NCBI RefSeq assembly: GCF_002885955.2
Contig: NZ_POQS01000001.1
Location: 270,595 to 334,594 of the forward strand
Source of the DNA: Achromobacter pulmonis
Lineage (GTDB): Bacteria > Pseudomonadota > Gammaproteobacteria > Burkholderiales > Burkholderiaceae_B
Direction of reading: 5' to 3'
DNA: 64,000 bases
Shown: positions 1 through 8,601 of the stretch, piece by piece
Position numbering within the stretch: the first letter of the stretch is position 1
Layout of the letters: each line of letters begins with the position of its first letter
Notes under the pieces: generated by a model
Told to the model about the DNA's origin: nothing
The model's input: only the letters and a program-made list of their open reading frames with translations
Database searches by the model: none
Position numbers and translations under genes: made by a program

Positions 1-519
1 AACGTGGCGCGGGCGCTGGCCAGCGCGCCCGACCTGATCGTCTGCGACGAACCCGTGTCGGCGCTGGACATCGCCATCCGCGCGCAGATCCTGAACCTGC
101 TGCGTCGCATCCAGCGCGAGCAGGGCCAGTCCTTTCTGTTCATTTCCCACGACATGGCGGTGGTCGAGCACATCTGCGACGACATCGCGGTCATGTACCT
201 GGGCAAGATCATCGAACAGACCACGCGCGAAGCGTTCTTCTCGCGCCCGCTGCATCCCTACAGCGTGGCCCTGATGTCGGCGGTGCCTACCGTCAAGGGC
301 GGACGCGAGCTGGCCGCGCGCCGCGTGCGGCTGGCCGGCGACCCGCCCAGCCCGGTGGACCCGCCGCCGGGCTGCCGCTTTGCCGGGCGCTGCCCGGCCG
401 CCCAGCCCATGTGCGCCGCGCAGGAGCCGGCGCTGCGCGAGGTCGCGCCGGGCCACCGCGTGGCCTGCCATTTCGTCGAAACCCGCAACGGCGTGCTGAC
501 TTCGCCGCTGCAGGGCTGA
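1..519 (+). CDS. Peptide/nickel-type ABC transporter ATP-binding protein, C-terminal part (5' end outside window)
   Basis: This is the C-terminal part of an Opp/Dpp-type ABC ATPase; the frame is open to the first base, so the start, Walker A and most of the signature motif lie upstream. Visible are the end of the signature helix (VARALA), Walker B (LIVCDEPVSALD), the switch histidine in ISHDM, and the C-terminal oligopeptide/dipeptide domain with its family cysteine pattern (GCRFAGRC, then MC). The last gene-like feature is the typical HPYSVALMSAVP segment. It would power import of peptides or a similar small substrate at the inner membrane. The amidohydrolase gene follows after 27 bases, so the two are probably in one operon and the transporter may feed that enzyme its substrate. 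The substrate cannot be read from this fragment. Confidence 0.9.
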   Translation, partial: NVARALASAPDLIVCDEPVSALDIAIRAQILNLLRRIQREQGQSFLFISHDMAVVEHICDDIAVMYLGKIIEQTTREAFFSRPLHPYSVALMSAVPTVKGGRELAARRVRLAGDPPSPVDPPPGCRFAGRCPAAQPMCAAQEPALREVAPGHRVACHFVETRNGVLTSPLQG

Positions 520-546
520 CCCCGGATAGCCAGAGGAGAGAGCCGG

Positions 547-2187
547 ATGAACACCACGATCTATGCCGCACGCAGCATCCTGACGATGAACCCGGCGCAG
601 CCGCGCGCCACCCACGTCGCCGTGCGCGACGGCCGCATCCTCGGGGTGGGCACCAAGGAGTCGCTGGCCGGCTGGGGGCCGGCCCGGCTGGACGAGCGCT
701 ATGCCGGCCAGGTGCTCATGCCGGGGCTGGTGGAAGGCCATTGCCACCTGCCCGAAGGCGGCATGTGGAAGTTCGTCTACGTCGGCTTCTATGACCGGCG
801 CGGGCCCGACGGCCGGCTGTGGGAAGGGCTCAAGAGCTTCGAGGCGGTCGCCGCGCGGCTGCGCGAGGCCGAGCGCGCGCTGGCCCCGGACGCCACGCTG
901 ATCGGCTGGGGCTTCGATCCCATCTTCTTCGAAGGCCGGCGCATGGACGTGCGCGACCTGGACGCCGTTTCGGCGCAACGGCCGGTCGTGGTCATGCACG
1001 CCAGCATGCACCTGATGAACGTCAACACGCCCATGCTGGCGCGCGCCGGCATCGACCGCGACACCGACATCGAAGGCATCACCCGCATGGACGACGGCCA
1101 GCCCAGCGGCGAGCTGTGCGAATTCGCTGCCATGTTCCCGGTCATGCGCCTGATCGGCAGCCCGTTTCGCACGCTGGGCGTGTCGGAAGAGGGGCTGCGC
1201 ATGTTCGGCCAGGTGGCGAAATGGGCCGGCGTGACCACCGCCACCGACCTGGTCAACGAGCTGACCGAGGAGGGCGCCGCCGCACTGGCGCGCGTGACCG
1301 CGGAGCCGGACTATCCGGTCCGCATCGTGCCGGCGGCCTCGGCCCTGACCTACGCCGGCGATCCGGCGGGCTGCCTGGCCCGGCTGGAGCGGGCGCGCGC
1401 GCAGAACCACGACAAGCTGCATTTCGGCATGGTCAAGCTGGTGGTGGACGGCTCGATCCAGGGCTTTACCGCGCGGGTGCGCTGGCCGGGCTATTACAAC
1501 GGCGCGCCCAATGGCATCTGGGTCACCGCGCCGGCGGAACTGGACGCGCTGGTGCAGACCTATCACGACGCCGGCGCGCAGCTGCACATCCATACCAACG
1601 GCGACGAGGCCACGCAGCTGGCCATCGAGGCGGTGGACCGGGCGCTACGCCGCAATCCGCGGCGCGACCACCGCCACACGCTGCAGCACTGCCAGATGGC
1701 CGACGCCGCGCAGTTCCGGCGCATGGCCAGCCTGGGCATGTGCGCCAACCTCTTCGCCAATCACATCTACTACTGGGGCGACGCCCACTACGCGCTGACC
1801 ATGGGCCCGGACCGCGCCAACCGCATGGACGCCTGCGCCACCGCGGCGCGCGCCGGCGTGCCGTTCGCGATCCACTCGGACGCGCCGATCACGCCGCTGG
1901 GGCCGCTGTTCACCGCGTGGTGCGCCGTCAACCGGCAGACCGCCTCCGGCCGGGTGCTGGGCGAATCCGAACGCATCGGCGTGGACGCGGCGCTGCATGC
2001 GGTGACGCTGGGCGCGGCCTACACCCTGCACCTGGATCATCTGGTCGGTTCGATCGAAGTCGGCAAGTACGCCGATTTCTGCGTGCTGGAGGACGATCCG
2101 CTGAGCGTGCCGGCCGACGGCCTGAAGGACCTGAAGGTGGCCGGCACCGTCATTGGCGGGGTGCCGCTGGCCTTGCAGGAGGGCTGA
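547..2187 (+). CDS. YtcJ-like metal-dependent amidohydrolase
   Basis: A 546-residue amidohydrolase-superfamily protein of the YtcJ type. The N-terminal beta-sandwich part leads into the first metal motif HCH (in GLVEGHCHLP, near residue 62). Further family markers are KLVVDGSIQGF, the metal-binding histidines of LHIHTNGDEA and the late aspartate of HSDAPITPLGP. The C-terminal GKYADFCVLEDDP strand is typical of the superfamily. Such enzymes are TIM-barrel hydrolases that use one or two divalent metals to cleave amide, ester or C-N bonds; the substrate here is unknown. No signal peptide is seen, so it should be cytoplasmic. An AGAGGAGAG-like ribosome site precedes the ATG. The stop codon overlaps the start of the CobW-type GTPase (TGATG), so the two are translationally coupled, suggesting a metal-delivery partnership. 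Confidence 0.85.
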   Translation: MNTTIYAARSILTMNPAQPRATHVAVRDGRILGVGTKESLAGWGPARLDERYAGQVLMPGLVEGHCHLPEGGMWKFVYVGFYDRRGPDGRLWEGLKSFEAVAARLREAERALAPDATLIGWGFDPIFFEGRRMDVRDLDAVSAQRPVVVMHASMHLMNVNTPMLARAGIDRDTDIEGITRMDDGQPSGELCEFAAMFPVMRLIGSPFRTLGVSEEGLRMFGQVAKWAGVTTATDLVNELTEEGAAALARVTAEPDYPVRIVPAASALTYAGDPAGCLARLERARAQNHDKLHFGMVKLVVDGSIQGFTARVRWPGYYNGAPNGIWVTAPAELDALVQTYHDAGAQLHIHTNGDEATQLAIEAVDRALRRNPRRDHRHTLQHCQMADAAQFRRMASLGMCANLFANHIYYWGDAHYALTMGPDRANRMDACATAARAGVPFAIHSDAPITPLGPLFTAWCAVNRQTASGRVLGESERIGVDAALHAVTLGAAYTLHLDHLVGSIEVGKYADFCVLEDDPLSVPADGLKDLKVAGTVIGGVPLALQEG

Positions 2188-3143
2188 TGGCCGCGCGCAT
2201 CGCGCTCACGGTGGTGGGCGGCTTCCTGGGCGCGGGCAAGACCACGCTGCTCAACCACGTGCTGGCCGACAGCCGCCGGCGCGCGGCGGTGCTGGTCAAT
2301 GACTTCGGCCCGGTCGACATCGACGCGGGCCTGATCGCCCAGCGCGCCGACGAGGTCATCCGGCTGGCCAACGGCTGCGTCTGCTGTTCGATGGCCGGCG
2401 GGCTGGACGACGCGCTGGCGCGCGTGCTGGCGCTGGACCCCTTGCCCGAATGGATCGTGATCGAGGCCAGCGGCGTGTCCGACCCGGCCCGCATCGCCCA
2501 GGTCGGCATGAGCGATCCGATGCTGCAGCTCGAAAGCGTGGTGGTGGTGGCCGACGCCGCCCACGTGCGGACGCTGGCCGCCGATCCGCTGCTGGCGGAC
2601 ACGCTGGAACGCCAGCTGCGCGCCGCCGACCTGCTGGTGCTGAACAAGACCGACCTGGCGCCGCCGCAGGAACGCGAGGCGCTGCGCGCCTGGCTGGACC
2701 GCATGACGGGCGGCGCCCCGCTCATCGAGGCCTGCGAAGGACGCGTGGACCTGCGCTATCTGCTGGGCGAAAGCGCCGCCGCGCCGGTGGAGGGCCATGC
2801 CTGCGCGGGCCCGGGCTGCAGCCATCCGGCGCACCATCACGAGGACCCGGCGCATCCGTTCGAAAGCTGGCTGTGGCCCGCGCCGGCCTTGCTGAACGCC
2901 GACCGGCTGGCCGAACGGCTCAGGCAGACGCCGCGCCAGCTGCTGCGCGCCAAGGGCTGGGTGCGCACGGACCGGCACGGACTGGTGCTGGTGCAGCTGG
3001 CGGGGCGCCGGGTGCGCTACGACACGCGGGCGAGTCCGCCGACAGAGGCGCCGCCGCAGGGGCTGGTGATGATAGGGCTGCGCGGGGCGCTCGACCGGGA
3101 CGCGTTGGCGGCGTGGCTGGCGGCGGCGGTTGTGGGGGGGTGA
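2187..3143 (+). CDS. CobW/COG0523-family GTPase, putative metal chaperone
   Basis: A 318-residue G3E GTPase. The Walker A motif is GFLGAGKTT (residues 11-19), the metal-binding CXCC motif lies in NGCVCCS (near 67-71), and the guanine-specificity motif is NKTD (near 152). A Cys/His-rich stretch near residues 208-225 (HACAGPGCSHPAHHH) separates the GTPase part from the CobW C-terminal domain. COG0523 proteins insert or deliver Zn, Co or Fe to client enzymes. Start overlap with the preceding metal-dependent amidohydrolase makes that enzyme the obvious candidate client (inference). The last codons run into a REP-like repeat: the TGA stop is the first base triplet of TGATGGG in that element. Substrate metal is not predictable from sequence. 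Confidence 0.88.
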   Translation: MAARIALTVVGGFLGAGKTTLLNHVLADSRRRAAVLVNDFGPVDIDAGLIAQRADEVIRLANGCVCCSMAGGLDDALARVLALDPLPEWIVIEASGVSDPARIAQVGMSDPMLQLESVVVVADAAHVRTLAADPLLADTLERQLRAADLLVLNKTDLAPPQEREALRAWLDRMTGGAPLIEACEGRVDLRYLLGESAAAPVEGHACAGPGCSHPAHHHEDPAHPFESWLWPAPALLNADRLAERLRQTPRQLLRAKGWVRTDRHGLVLVQLAGRRVRYDTRASPPTEAPPQGLVMIGLRGALDRDALAAWLAAAVVGG

Positions 3144-3282
3144 TGGGTTTCGCGCGTTCGATATTTGAGTTCTTGCATAAGGGATCGCGCGCTGCACCCA
3201 TCCTACGACCCGGCAACGTCGGATGGGTGCAGCGCGAGATTCCTTGCGCAAGCATTCGGTTATAGCGCGCGCGAAACCCATC
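3142..3282. repeat. REP/BIME-like element, inverted pair of ~65-bp units (copy 1)
   Basis: Two inverted units. The outer arms are GATGGGTTTCGCGCG (3142-3156) and its complement CGCGCGAAACCCATC (3268-3282). The inner arms are CGCGCTGCACCCATCC (3188-3203) and GGATGGGTGCAGCGCG (3221-3236). Each unit is itself an imperfect palindrome (GATGGGT...ACCCATC with CGCG cores). It starts at the cobW-type stop codon and fills most of the 263-bp gap before the next gene. Related copies lie near 13.4, 26.3, 35.8 and 62.7 kb. Confidence 0.88.
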
Positions 3283-3406
3283 GGTCCGCCCCAGATTCTG
3301 GTGCAAGCGATTTCCCGTTTCTGGTTCTAGACCCTGTCCCGGCGCTCACTTACCGTGGCTCATGAGCACTGGCGCGCCGTGCGCCGGCGCATACCGGAGG
3401 TTCGCA

Positions 3407-3799
3407 ATGCACAACACCGTCACCGAGGAAATGCTGGCCGACTTCGCGGCTGCCTGGAACCGCCACGATATCGACGCCCTGATGTCCTTCATGAGCGAGG
3501 ACTGCGTGTTCGAAACCGTGGGCGGGCCCGAGCAGTGGGGCACGCGGCATTCGGGGCGCGAGGCGGTGCGCGCCGCCTTCGCCGCGGCCTGGGCCGCCTT
3601 TCCCGACGCGCAATGGCGCAACGGCAGGCACTGGGTCGCGGGGGATCGCGGCGTGTCCGAATCGACCTTCACCGGCACCGCGGCCGACGGGTCGCGGGTG
3701 GAGGCGGACATGGTCGACGTCTTCACCTTCCAGGACGGCAAGATCCGCGTGAAGAACGCGTTCCGCAAGCAGCGGCCGGCCCTGCCGGCGCGTTCCTGA
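3407..3799 (+). CDS. SnoaL-like / NTF2-fold nuclear-transport-factor-2-like protein
   Basis: A 130-residue protein with the pattern of the SnoaL-like NTF2 fold: an N-terminal helix with AAWNRHDIDALMSFMSEDCVFE, a central GREAVRAAFAAAW segment and a C-terminal strand FQDGKIRVKNAFR. Members are small polyketide-cyclase-like or hydroxysteroid-isomerase-like enzymes, or simply ligand-binding cone-shaped domains, so no reaction is assigned. The ATG at 3407 is chosen over the in-frame ATG at 3362 because GGAGG sits six bases upstream and because the family starts close to the first helix. It is followed 50 bases later by a FAD oxidoreductase and is probably co-transcribed with it. Confidence 0.75.
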   Translation: MHNTVTEEMLADFAAAWNRHDIDALMSFMSEDCVFETVGGPEQWGTRHSGREAVRAAFAAAWAAFPDAQWRNGRHWVAGDRGVSESTFTGTAADGSRVEADMVDVFTFQDGKIRVKNAFRKQRPALPARS

Positions 3800-3849
3800 C
3801 CGTCGGCTCGCATCCGTCAGCCATGCATCCAACAACCGGAAGCCGCAGC

Positions 3850-5265
3850 ATGGATACCCAAATGTCCTTCGAATCCGCAGGTCCGGCCCGCCCGGGCGGC
3901 GCGGCCATCAACGCCTATAACCCGGCCTACGATCCGCTGGTCTCGCCGCCGGGGCGCGGGCAGGACTACGCGCCCACCTACTGGGTCGCGACGGCGGGCG
4001 AGCCGCCCGCCGACGACGGGCCGGTCGACGGCGATATGGAGGCCGACGTGGTCATCGTCGGTTCGGGCTTCACGGGCCTGTCCGCGGCGCTGACGCTGGC
4101 GCGCGACTTCGGCGTCAAGGCGGTGGTGCTGGAGGCCAACCGCGTGGTCTGGGGCTGCACCAGCCGCAACGGCGGCCAGGGCCAGAACGCCTCGGGCCGG
4201 CTGTACCGCTCGCAGTGGATCGCGCGCTGGGGCCTGGACACCGCCAAGCGCCTGGACGCCGAGATCCGCGACGGCTTCGAGTACTGGAAGAGCCTGGTCG
4301 CGCAGGTCGATTGCGACGCGCAGCCGGGCGGGCACCTGTACACCGCGCACCGCCAGAAGAAAATGGCGTTCCTGCAGAACGAGGCGCGCGTGATGCGCGA
4401 AGTGTTCGGCTACGACACGAAGATGCTGGGCAAGGCGGAACTGCGCGAGCGCTACATCGACGACCACGAGGCGGTGGGCGCCATGCACGAGCCCGACGGC
4501 GTGGGCGTGCATCCGCTCAAGCTCGCCTACGGCTATCTGCGGCAGGCGCGCGCGCTGGGCGTGCGCGTTCATCCGGGCAGCCCGGTGCTGGGCTGGCGCG
4601 CGGAAAACGGCCGGGTGCGGCTGCAGACGCCGGGCGGCGTGGTGCGCGCGCGGCGGGTGGCGTTCGCCACCGGCGGCTATACCGCGCAGGGCGTCAACCG
4701 GCTGCTGGACAACCGCATCATGCCGGTGCTGTCGAATTCGCTGGTCACGCGCGTGTTGTCGCCCGCCGAGCGCGAGGCCGCCGGCCTGAAGAGCACGGTG
4801 TTCATCACCGACACGCGCACGCTGCGCTTCTATTACCGCCTGCTGCCGGACGGCCGCATGCAGATAGGCAGCCGCAGCGCGCTGCGCGGCGCGGATGCGC
4901 AGCATCCCCGCCACCTGGCCTTGCTGCGCGAGGGGCTGGCGCGCAAGTTTCCCGCGCTCAAAGGGATAGAGGTGGCGTATTCGTGGTGGGGCTGGGTGGA
5001 CGTCAGCCACGACATGATGCCGCGGGTCACGCAGCCCGATCCGGCCCAGCCGGTGTATTACGCGTTCGGCTATGGCGGCAATGGCGTGGCGTTCTCGGCG
5101 CAGGCCGGCCGGCGGCTGGCGCAGCGCATGATGGGCCATGACGACCAGGCCTGGAACCTGCCCATCTACGACACCCCCTTGCCGGGACATCCGTTCGCGC
5201 CGTTCCGGCGGCTGGGCCAGGGGCTGCTGTACCGGTGGTACTACTTACGAGACGAACTGCTCTAG
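3850..5265 (+). CDS. FAD-dependent amine oxidoreductase (DAO family, PuuB-like)
   Basis: A 471-residue flavoprotein of the glycine oxidase/D-amino-acid oxidase family. The dinucleotide-binding motif is VVIVGSGFTGLSAALTLAR (near residues 62-80), followed by the acidic end of strand 2 (VVLEANRVVWGCTSRNGGQ). The C-terminal FAD-contact motif YYAFGYGGNGVAFS is intact. Closest in style are gamma-glutamylputrescine oxidase and related amine oxidases, which oxidise a C-N bond and pass electrons to oxygen. The ATG at 3850 has GGAAG seven bases upstream; an in-frame ATG at 3823 is an alternative. The last 21 bases overlap the end of the convergent MocR-type regulator gene. MocR proteins often regulate amine or taurine metabolism, so a link is possible but unproven. 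Confidence 0.82.
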   Translation: MDTQMSFESAGPARPGGAAINAYNPAYDPLVSPPGRGQDYAPTYWVATAGEPPADDGPVDGDMEADVVIVGSGFTGLSAALTLARDFGVKAVVLEANRVVWGCTSRNGGQGQNASGRLYRSQWIARWGLDTAKRLDAEIRDGFEYWKSLVAQVDCDAQPGGHLYTAHRQKKMAFLQNEARVMREVFGYDTKMLGKAELRERYIDDHEAVGAMHEPDGVGVHPLKLAYGYLRQARALGVRVHPGSPVLGWRAENGRVRLQTPGGVVRARRVAFATGGYTAQGVNRLLDNRIMPVLSNSLVTRVLSPAEREAAGLKSTVFITDTRTLRFYYRLLPDGRMQIGSRSALRGADAQHPRHLALLREGLARKFPALKGIEVAYSWWGWVDVSHDMMPRVTQPDPAQPVYYAFGYGGNGVAFSAQAGRRLAQRMMGHDDQAWNLPIYDTPLPGHPFAPFRRLGQGLLYRWYYLRDELL

Positions 5266-6816
5266 GGCGCTGAGGGCCGGGCCGGCCGGCTGCCGGCTTT
5301 CGGCCTGCGCGCGGTAGCGGGCCACCACCCTGGCCAGCCTGGCGATGCCCGGCTCGATGTGTTCCGGGCGGATGGACGTGAACCCCACGCGCAGGAAGTT
5401 GCGCGGCGCGCTGGCGCCGTCCATGAAGAACACGTCGCCCGGCTCGACCACCACGCCCTCGGCCAGTGCCGCCTCGGACAGCTCGGCGGCGTCCAGCCAG
5501 GGCGGGCCTTGCAGCCAGCACGAGGACGATCCGGTGATGGGGATGGCCTTGAAGTCGGGCAGGTGCTGCGCCAGCGCGCGCGCCAGCTCCTGGCCGCGCT
5601 TCTGGTAGGCCTGGGACTGCCGGCGCAGCAGCGCGTGGTGATGGCCCAGCGAGATGAACAGCGAGAACGCCCGCTGGATATAGGCCGACGGGTGGCGCAG
5701 CATCAGCCGGCGCAGCGCGCGCAGCTCGGCCGTGAGTTCGCGCGGGGCCACGATATAGCCGATGCGCAGGCCGGGCGCGAAGGACTTGGCCAGGCTGCCC
5801 ACGTAGATCACGCGGCCGTCGCGGTCCAGGCTCTTGAGCGCCGGGATGGCGCCTTCGCCCCAGCGGGTCTCGCTTTCGAAGTCGTCCTCGATGATCAGGC
5901 TGTCGGCCTGGCGCGCCAGCGCCAGCAGGGCCTGCCGGCGTTCGGGCGCGAGCGTGACCGTGGTGGGGCACTGGTGGCCGGGCGTGACGAACAGGTAGTC
6001 GCAGCCCAGCAGGTGCGTGCCGGTGCGCAGGCCCTGTTCGTCCACCGGCATGGGCAGCAGGTGGCGCGTGTGGCTGGCGAAGATGTTGCGGGCGTCGGGG
6101 TAGCCGGGATCTTCCATGCCGACCACCGTGTCCTCGTTGACCAGCAGGTCGGCCAGCAGGTAGAGCGCGTGCTGCGCGCCCACGGTGATGACGATTTCCT
6201 CGGCGTCGGCCCATACGCCGCGGCGCGGCAGCACCTGGGTGCGGATCTGCTCGATCAGCGCCGGGTCGTCATGGGTGATGAGGTCGGGCGCCCAACTGCG
6301 GATGTCCAGGACCGACAGGGCCTTGATGCAGCATTCGCGCCATTCGGCGGTGGGGAACAGGTCCTGGTCGAATTGCGCGTAGACGAAAGGGTAGGGCTGC
6401 TTCTGCCAGTCGCGCGGCTTGCTGATGTTGCGCTGGCGCGAGGGGCGGAAGCGCAGCCGTTCGTTCCAGCGCACGGCGGGCGCGCCGCCGGCCGGCGGCG
6501 CGGGATCGGAGGCGGGGCCGGAATGCCCCTGCATGACGGTCTCGCTGACGAAATGGCCGCTGCGCTCGCGCGAGACGAGGTAGCCTTCGCTGACCAGCTG
6601 CTGGTAGGCGAAGACGACGGTGTTGCGCGCGATCCGCAACTGGTCGGCGAGATGGCGGCTGGATGGCACCGGCGTGCCGGGCGGCAGGTGGCCGCTGAGG
6701 ATGGCGGACACCAGCATCTGGCGCACGCAGCCTTGCAGGCTGAGGTTGGGCGCGCTTTCGCGTTCGAACAGGCGCTCCCACAACACGGGCTTGAGCATCG
6801 AGGCCTGGCTGGACAT
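5245..6816 (-). CDS. MocR/PdxR-type regulator (GntR wHTH fused to aminotransferase domain), possibly TauR-like
   Basis: A 523-residue MocR-family transcription factor. Residues about 20-90 form the GntR winged helix (LPPGTPVPSSRHLADQLRIARNT, then VFAYQQLVSEGYLVSRERSG). The rest is a type I aminotransferase-like domain with the PLP-binding lysine in YVGSLAKSFAPGLRIGY and the ASPYPDAR-like EDPGYPDARN. These regulators use a PLP-ligand adduct (with GABA, taurine or PLP itself) as the effector. It lies 108 bases downstream of the tau-type ABC transporter genes on the same strand, and TauR of taurine catabolism belongs to this family, so control of taurine or amine uptake is plausible. The stop region overlaps the convergent oxidoreductase gene by 21 bases. 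Confidence 0.88.
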   Translation of the reverse strand: MSSQASMLKPVLWERLFERESAPNLSLQGCVRQMLVSAILSGHLPPGTPVPSSRHLADQLRIARNTVVFAYQQLVSEGYLVSRERSGHFVSETVMQGHSGPASDPAPPAGGAPAVRWNERLRFRPSRQRNISKPRDWQKQPYPFVYAQFDQDLFPTAEWRECCIKALSVLDIRSWAPDLITHDDPALIEQIRTQVLPRRGVWADAEEIVITVGAQHALYLLADLLVNEDTVVGMEDPGYPDARNIFASHTRHLLPMPVDEQGLRTGTHLLGCDYLFVTPGHQCPTTVTLAPERRQALLALARQADSLIIEDDFESETRWGEGAIPALKSLDRDGRVIYVGSLAKSFAPGLRIGYIVAPRELTAELRALRRLMLRHPSAYIQRAFSLFISLGHHHALLRRQSQAYQKRGQELARALAQHLPDFKAIPITGSSSCWLQGPPWLDAAELSEAALAEGVVVEPGDVFFMDGASAPRNFLRVGFTSIRPEHIEPGIARLARVVARYRAQAESRQPAGPALSALEQFVS

Positions 6817-6924
6817 GAGGGCTCCCCCTTGGGTGGACCGCGGGGACGGCGCTGCGTCCCGGGGCTGCCACTGAGAATAGAGGAGCGGGGTTGGCGAAGG
6901 AATGAGGGATTGCCCGGGCGGCGA

Positions 6925-7743
6925 TCAGACCCGTCCCTTCCAGGGTATGGCGAACTTTTCGAGGTAGCGCACCAGCAGGTCGAAGGCGAAGGCGAACACC
7001 CCGATCACGATGATGCCCATGATGACCGTGTCGCTGGCCAGGAACTGGGCGGCGTTGAGCACCATGAAGCCCAGGCCGCGATCGGCGGCCACCATTTCGG
7101 CGGCGACCAGCGTGGTCCAGCCCACCCCGATGCCGATGCGCATGCCGGTGAAGATTTCGGGCATGGCGGCCTTCAGGATCACGTGCCGGACGATCTGCGC
7201 GCGCGAGCCGCCCATGGCGTAGGCCGCGTGGATCTGCTCGATGGACACCGAGCGCACGCCGGCGCGCGCGGCGATCGCCATGGGCGCGAAAATGGCCAGG
7301 TAGATCAGCAGGATCTTGGGGAATTCGCCGATGCCGAACCAGATGATGATCAGCGGCAGGTAGGCCAGCGGCGGCAGCGGGCGGTAGAACTCGATGGGCG
7401 GATCGAATATGCCGCGGGCGTAGCGGTTCACGCCCATCAGGATGCCGACCGGGATGGCGGTGGCGCAGGCCAGGAAAAAGGCGCCGAAGACCCGCGACAG
7501 GCTGGCCAGCGCGTGCTCGGCCAGGGTGGAGTTGGCCACGCCTTCGGTCATGGCGAAGACGAACTTGTCGTAGACCGCCAGGGGCGAGGGCAGGAACAGC
7601 GGCCGCACCCAGCCGGAGGCCGTCACCAGGAACCACAGCGCGATCAGCGCCAGGCTGGTCAGCAGGCTGATGTGGCCGCTGTAGCCCGCGCCCGGCGCGC
7701 CGTACACCATGCCCGGCGCCGCGGGTTTGTGCCCCTTAGGCAT
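6925..7743 (-). CDS. tauC: ABC transporter permease, taurine/sulfonate/nitrate type (TauC-like)
   Basis: A 272-residue inner-membrane permease of the BPD_transp_1 family with about six transmembrane helices. The EAA-type cytoplasmic loop is [34 protein letters not shown]. The N-terminal region has the [22 protein letters not shown] segment typical of SsuC/TauC/NrtB. The start at 7743 is chosen because it overlaps the stop of the ATPase gene by eight bases (ATGCCTAA), whereas extending upstream would place the start inside that gene. It forms the transport pore of a three-gene importer with the ATPase and the TauA-like binding protein. Specificity for taurine is inferred from the binding protein. 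Confidence 0.85.
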   Translation of the reverse strand: MPKGHKPAAPGMVYGAPGAGYSGHISLLTSLALIALWFLVTASGWVRPLFLPSPLAVYDKFVFAMTEGVANSTLAEHALASLSRVFGAFFLACATAIPVGILMGVNRYARGIFDPPIEFYRPLPPLAYLPLIIIWFGIGEFPKILLIYLAIFAPMAIAARAGVRSVSIEQIHAAYAMGGSRAQIVRHVILKAAMPEIFTGMRIGIGVGWTTLVAAEMVAADRGLGFMVLNAAQFLASDTVIMGIIVIGVFAFAFDLLVRYLEKFAIPWKGRV

Positions 7744-8572
7744 GGAGGCCCGGCGACGAGGCGACGGCGCGCTCGTCGCCATAGATGATGCCGAGGACCT
7801 GCTCGCGCATGTCGATGAAGTCGGGACTGGATTTGATGCTGCGGCCATCTCGGGTCTCCAGGTAGCGTCGGTTGAAGTCCGGCGTGAAGGTGTGCGTGAT
7901 CCGCCCCGGGCGCGGCGACATGACGATCAGCCGCGAGCCCAGGAACAGCGCCTCTTCCACGCTGTGCGTGATGAAAAAGAACATCTTGCCGGTCTGGCGC
8001 CAGATGTCCAGCAGCAGCTCCTGGATGGTTTCGCGCGTCAGCGCGTCCAGCGCCGCCATGGGCTCGTCCATCAGCAGCATGGCGGGGTCGCAGGTCAGGG
8101 CGCGCGCGATGCCCACGCGCTGCTGCATGCCGCCGGACAGCTGGTAGATCATGTGGCGGTGGAAGTCCTGCAGCCCGACCAGTTCCAGGTTGCGGCGCGC
8201 CCGCGCGCGGCGGGTCTGCTTGTCCACGCCCTGCAGCATCAGGCCGAACTCGGTGTTCTCCAGCACGTTCAGCCAGGGCAGCAGGGCGTGCTTCTGGAAC
8301 ACCACGCCGCGGTCCGCGCCGGGGCCGACGATGGGCTTGCCGCCCAGCGTGATCTCGCCCTCGGTCGGCGAAAGAAACCCCGCCAGCAGGCTGAGCAGGG
8401 TGGTCTTGCCGCAGCCGGAGGCGCCCAGCGCGACCACGAACTCGCCCGGCTGGATGGTGAGGTTGACGTTCTGCAGCGCGATCACCGGGCCGCTGTCGTG
8501 CAGGCCGGGGTAGGTGACGCTGACGCTTTCCGCGCACAGGCGCTGCGCGGCGCTGGGGGATGGCTGGGTCAT
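7736..8572 (-). CDS. tauB: ABC transporter ATP-binding protein, TauB/SsuB-like
   Basis: A 278-residue ATPase. It has Walker [20 protein letters not shown]-loop [14 protein letters not shown], signature [16 protein letters not shown], Walker [13 protein letters not shown] and H-loop [14 protein letters not shown], in normal order. This subset (TauB/SsuB/NrtC) energises uptake of sulfonates, taurine or nitrate. The ATG at 8572 gives the family-standard length; the frame stays open further upstream but lacks a start with a ribosome site. It lies 29 bases after the binding-protein gene and overlaps the permease start, so the three are one operon read leftwards. Confidence 0.88.
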   Translation of the reverse strand: MTQPSPSAAQRLCAESVSVTYPGLHDSGPVIALQNVNLTIQPGEFVVALGASGCGKTTLLSLLAGFLSPTEGEITLGGKPIVGPGADRGVVFQKHALLPWLNVLENTEFGLMLQGVDKQTRRARARRNLELVGLQDFHRHMIYQLSGGMQQRVGIARALTCDPAMLLMDEPMAALDALTRETIQELLLDIWRQTGKMFFFITHSVEEALFLGSRLIVMSPRPGRITHTFTPDFNRRYLETRDGRSIKSSPDFIDMREQVLGIIYGDERAVASSPGLHA

Positions 8573-8601
8573 GCCGGCTCCTGGTTGAACGGCGGGGATG
8601 G

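Noticed and set aside
819-3143. A fusion of amidohydrolase region and CobW-type GTPase in one frame
   Set aside because: The upstream part is an out-of-frame shadow of the amidohydrolase gene; the GTPase begins at 2187 with an overlapping start.
3142-3282. Insertion sequence or MITE with terminal inverted repeats
   Set aside because: There is no target-site duplication visible by eye, units occur singly and in both pair orders, and each unit is itself a hairpin, which fits REP/BIME better.
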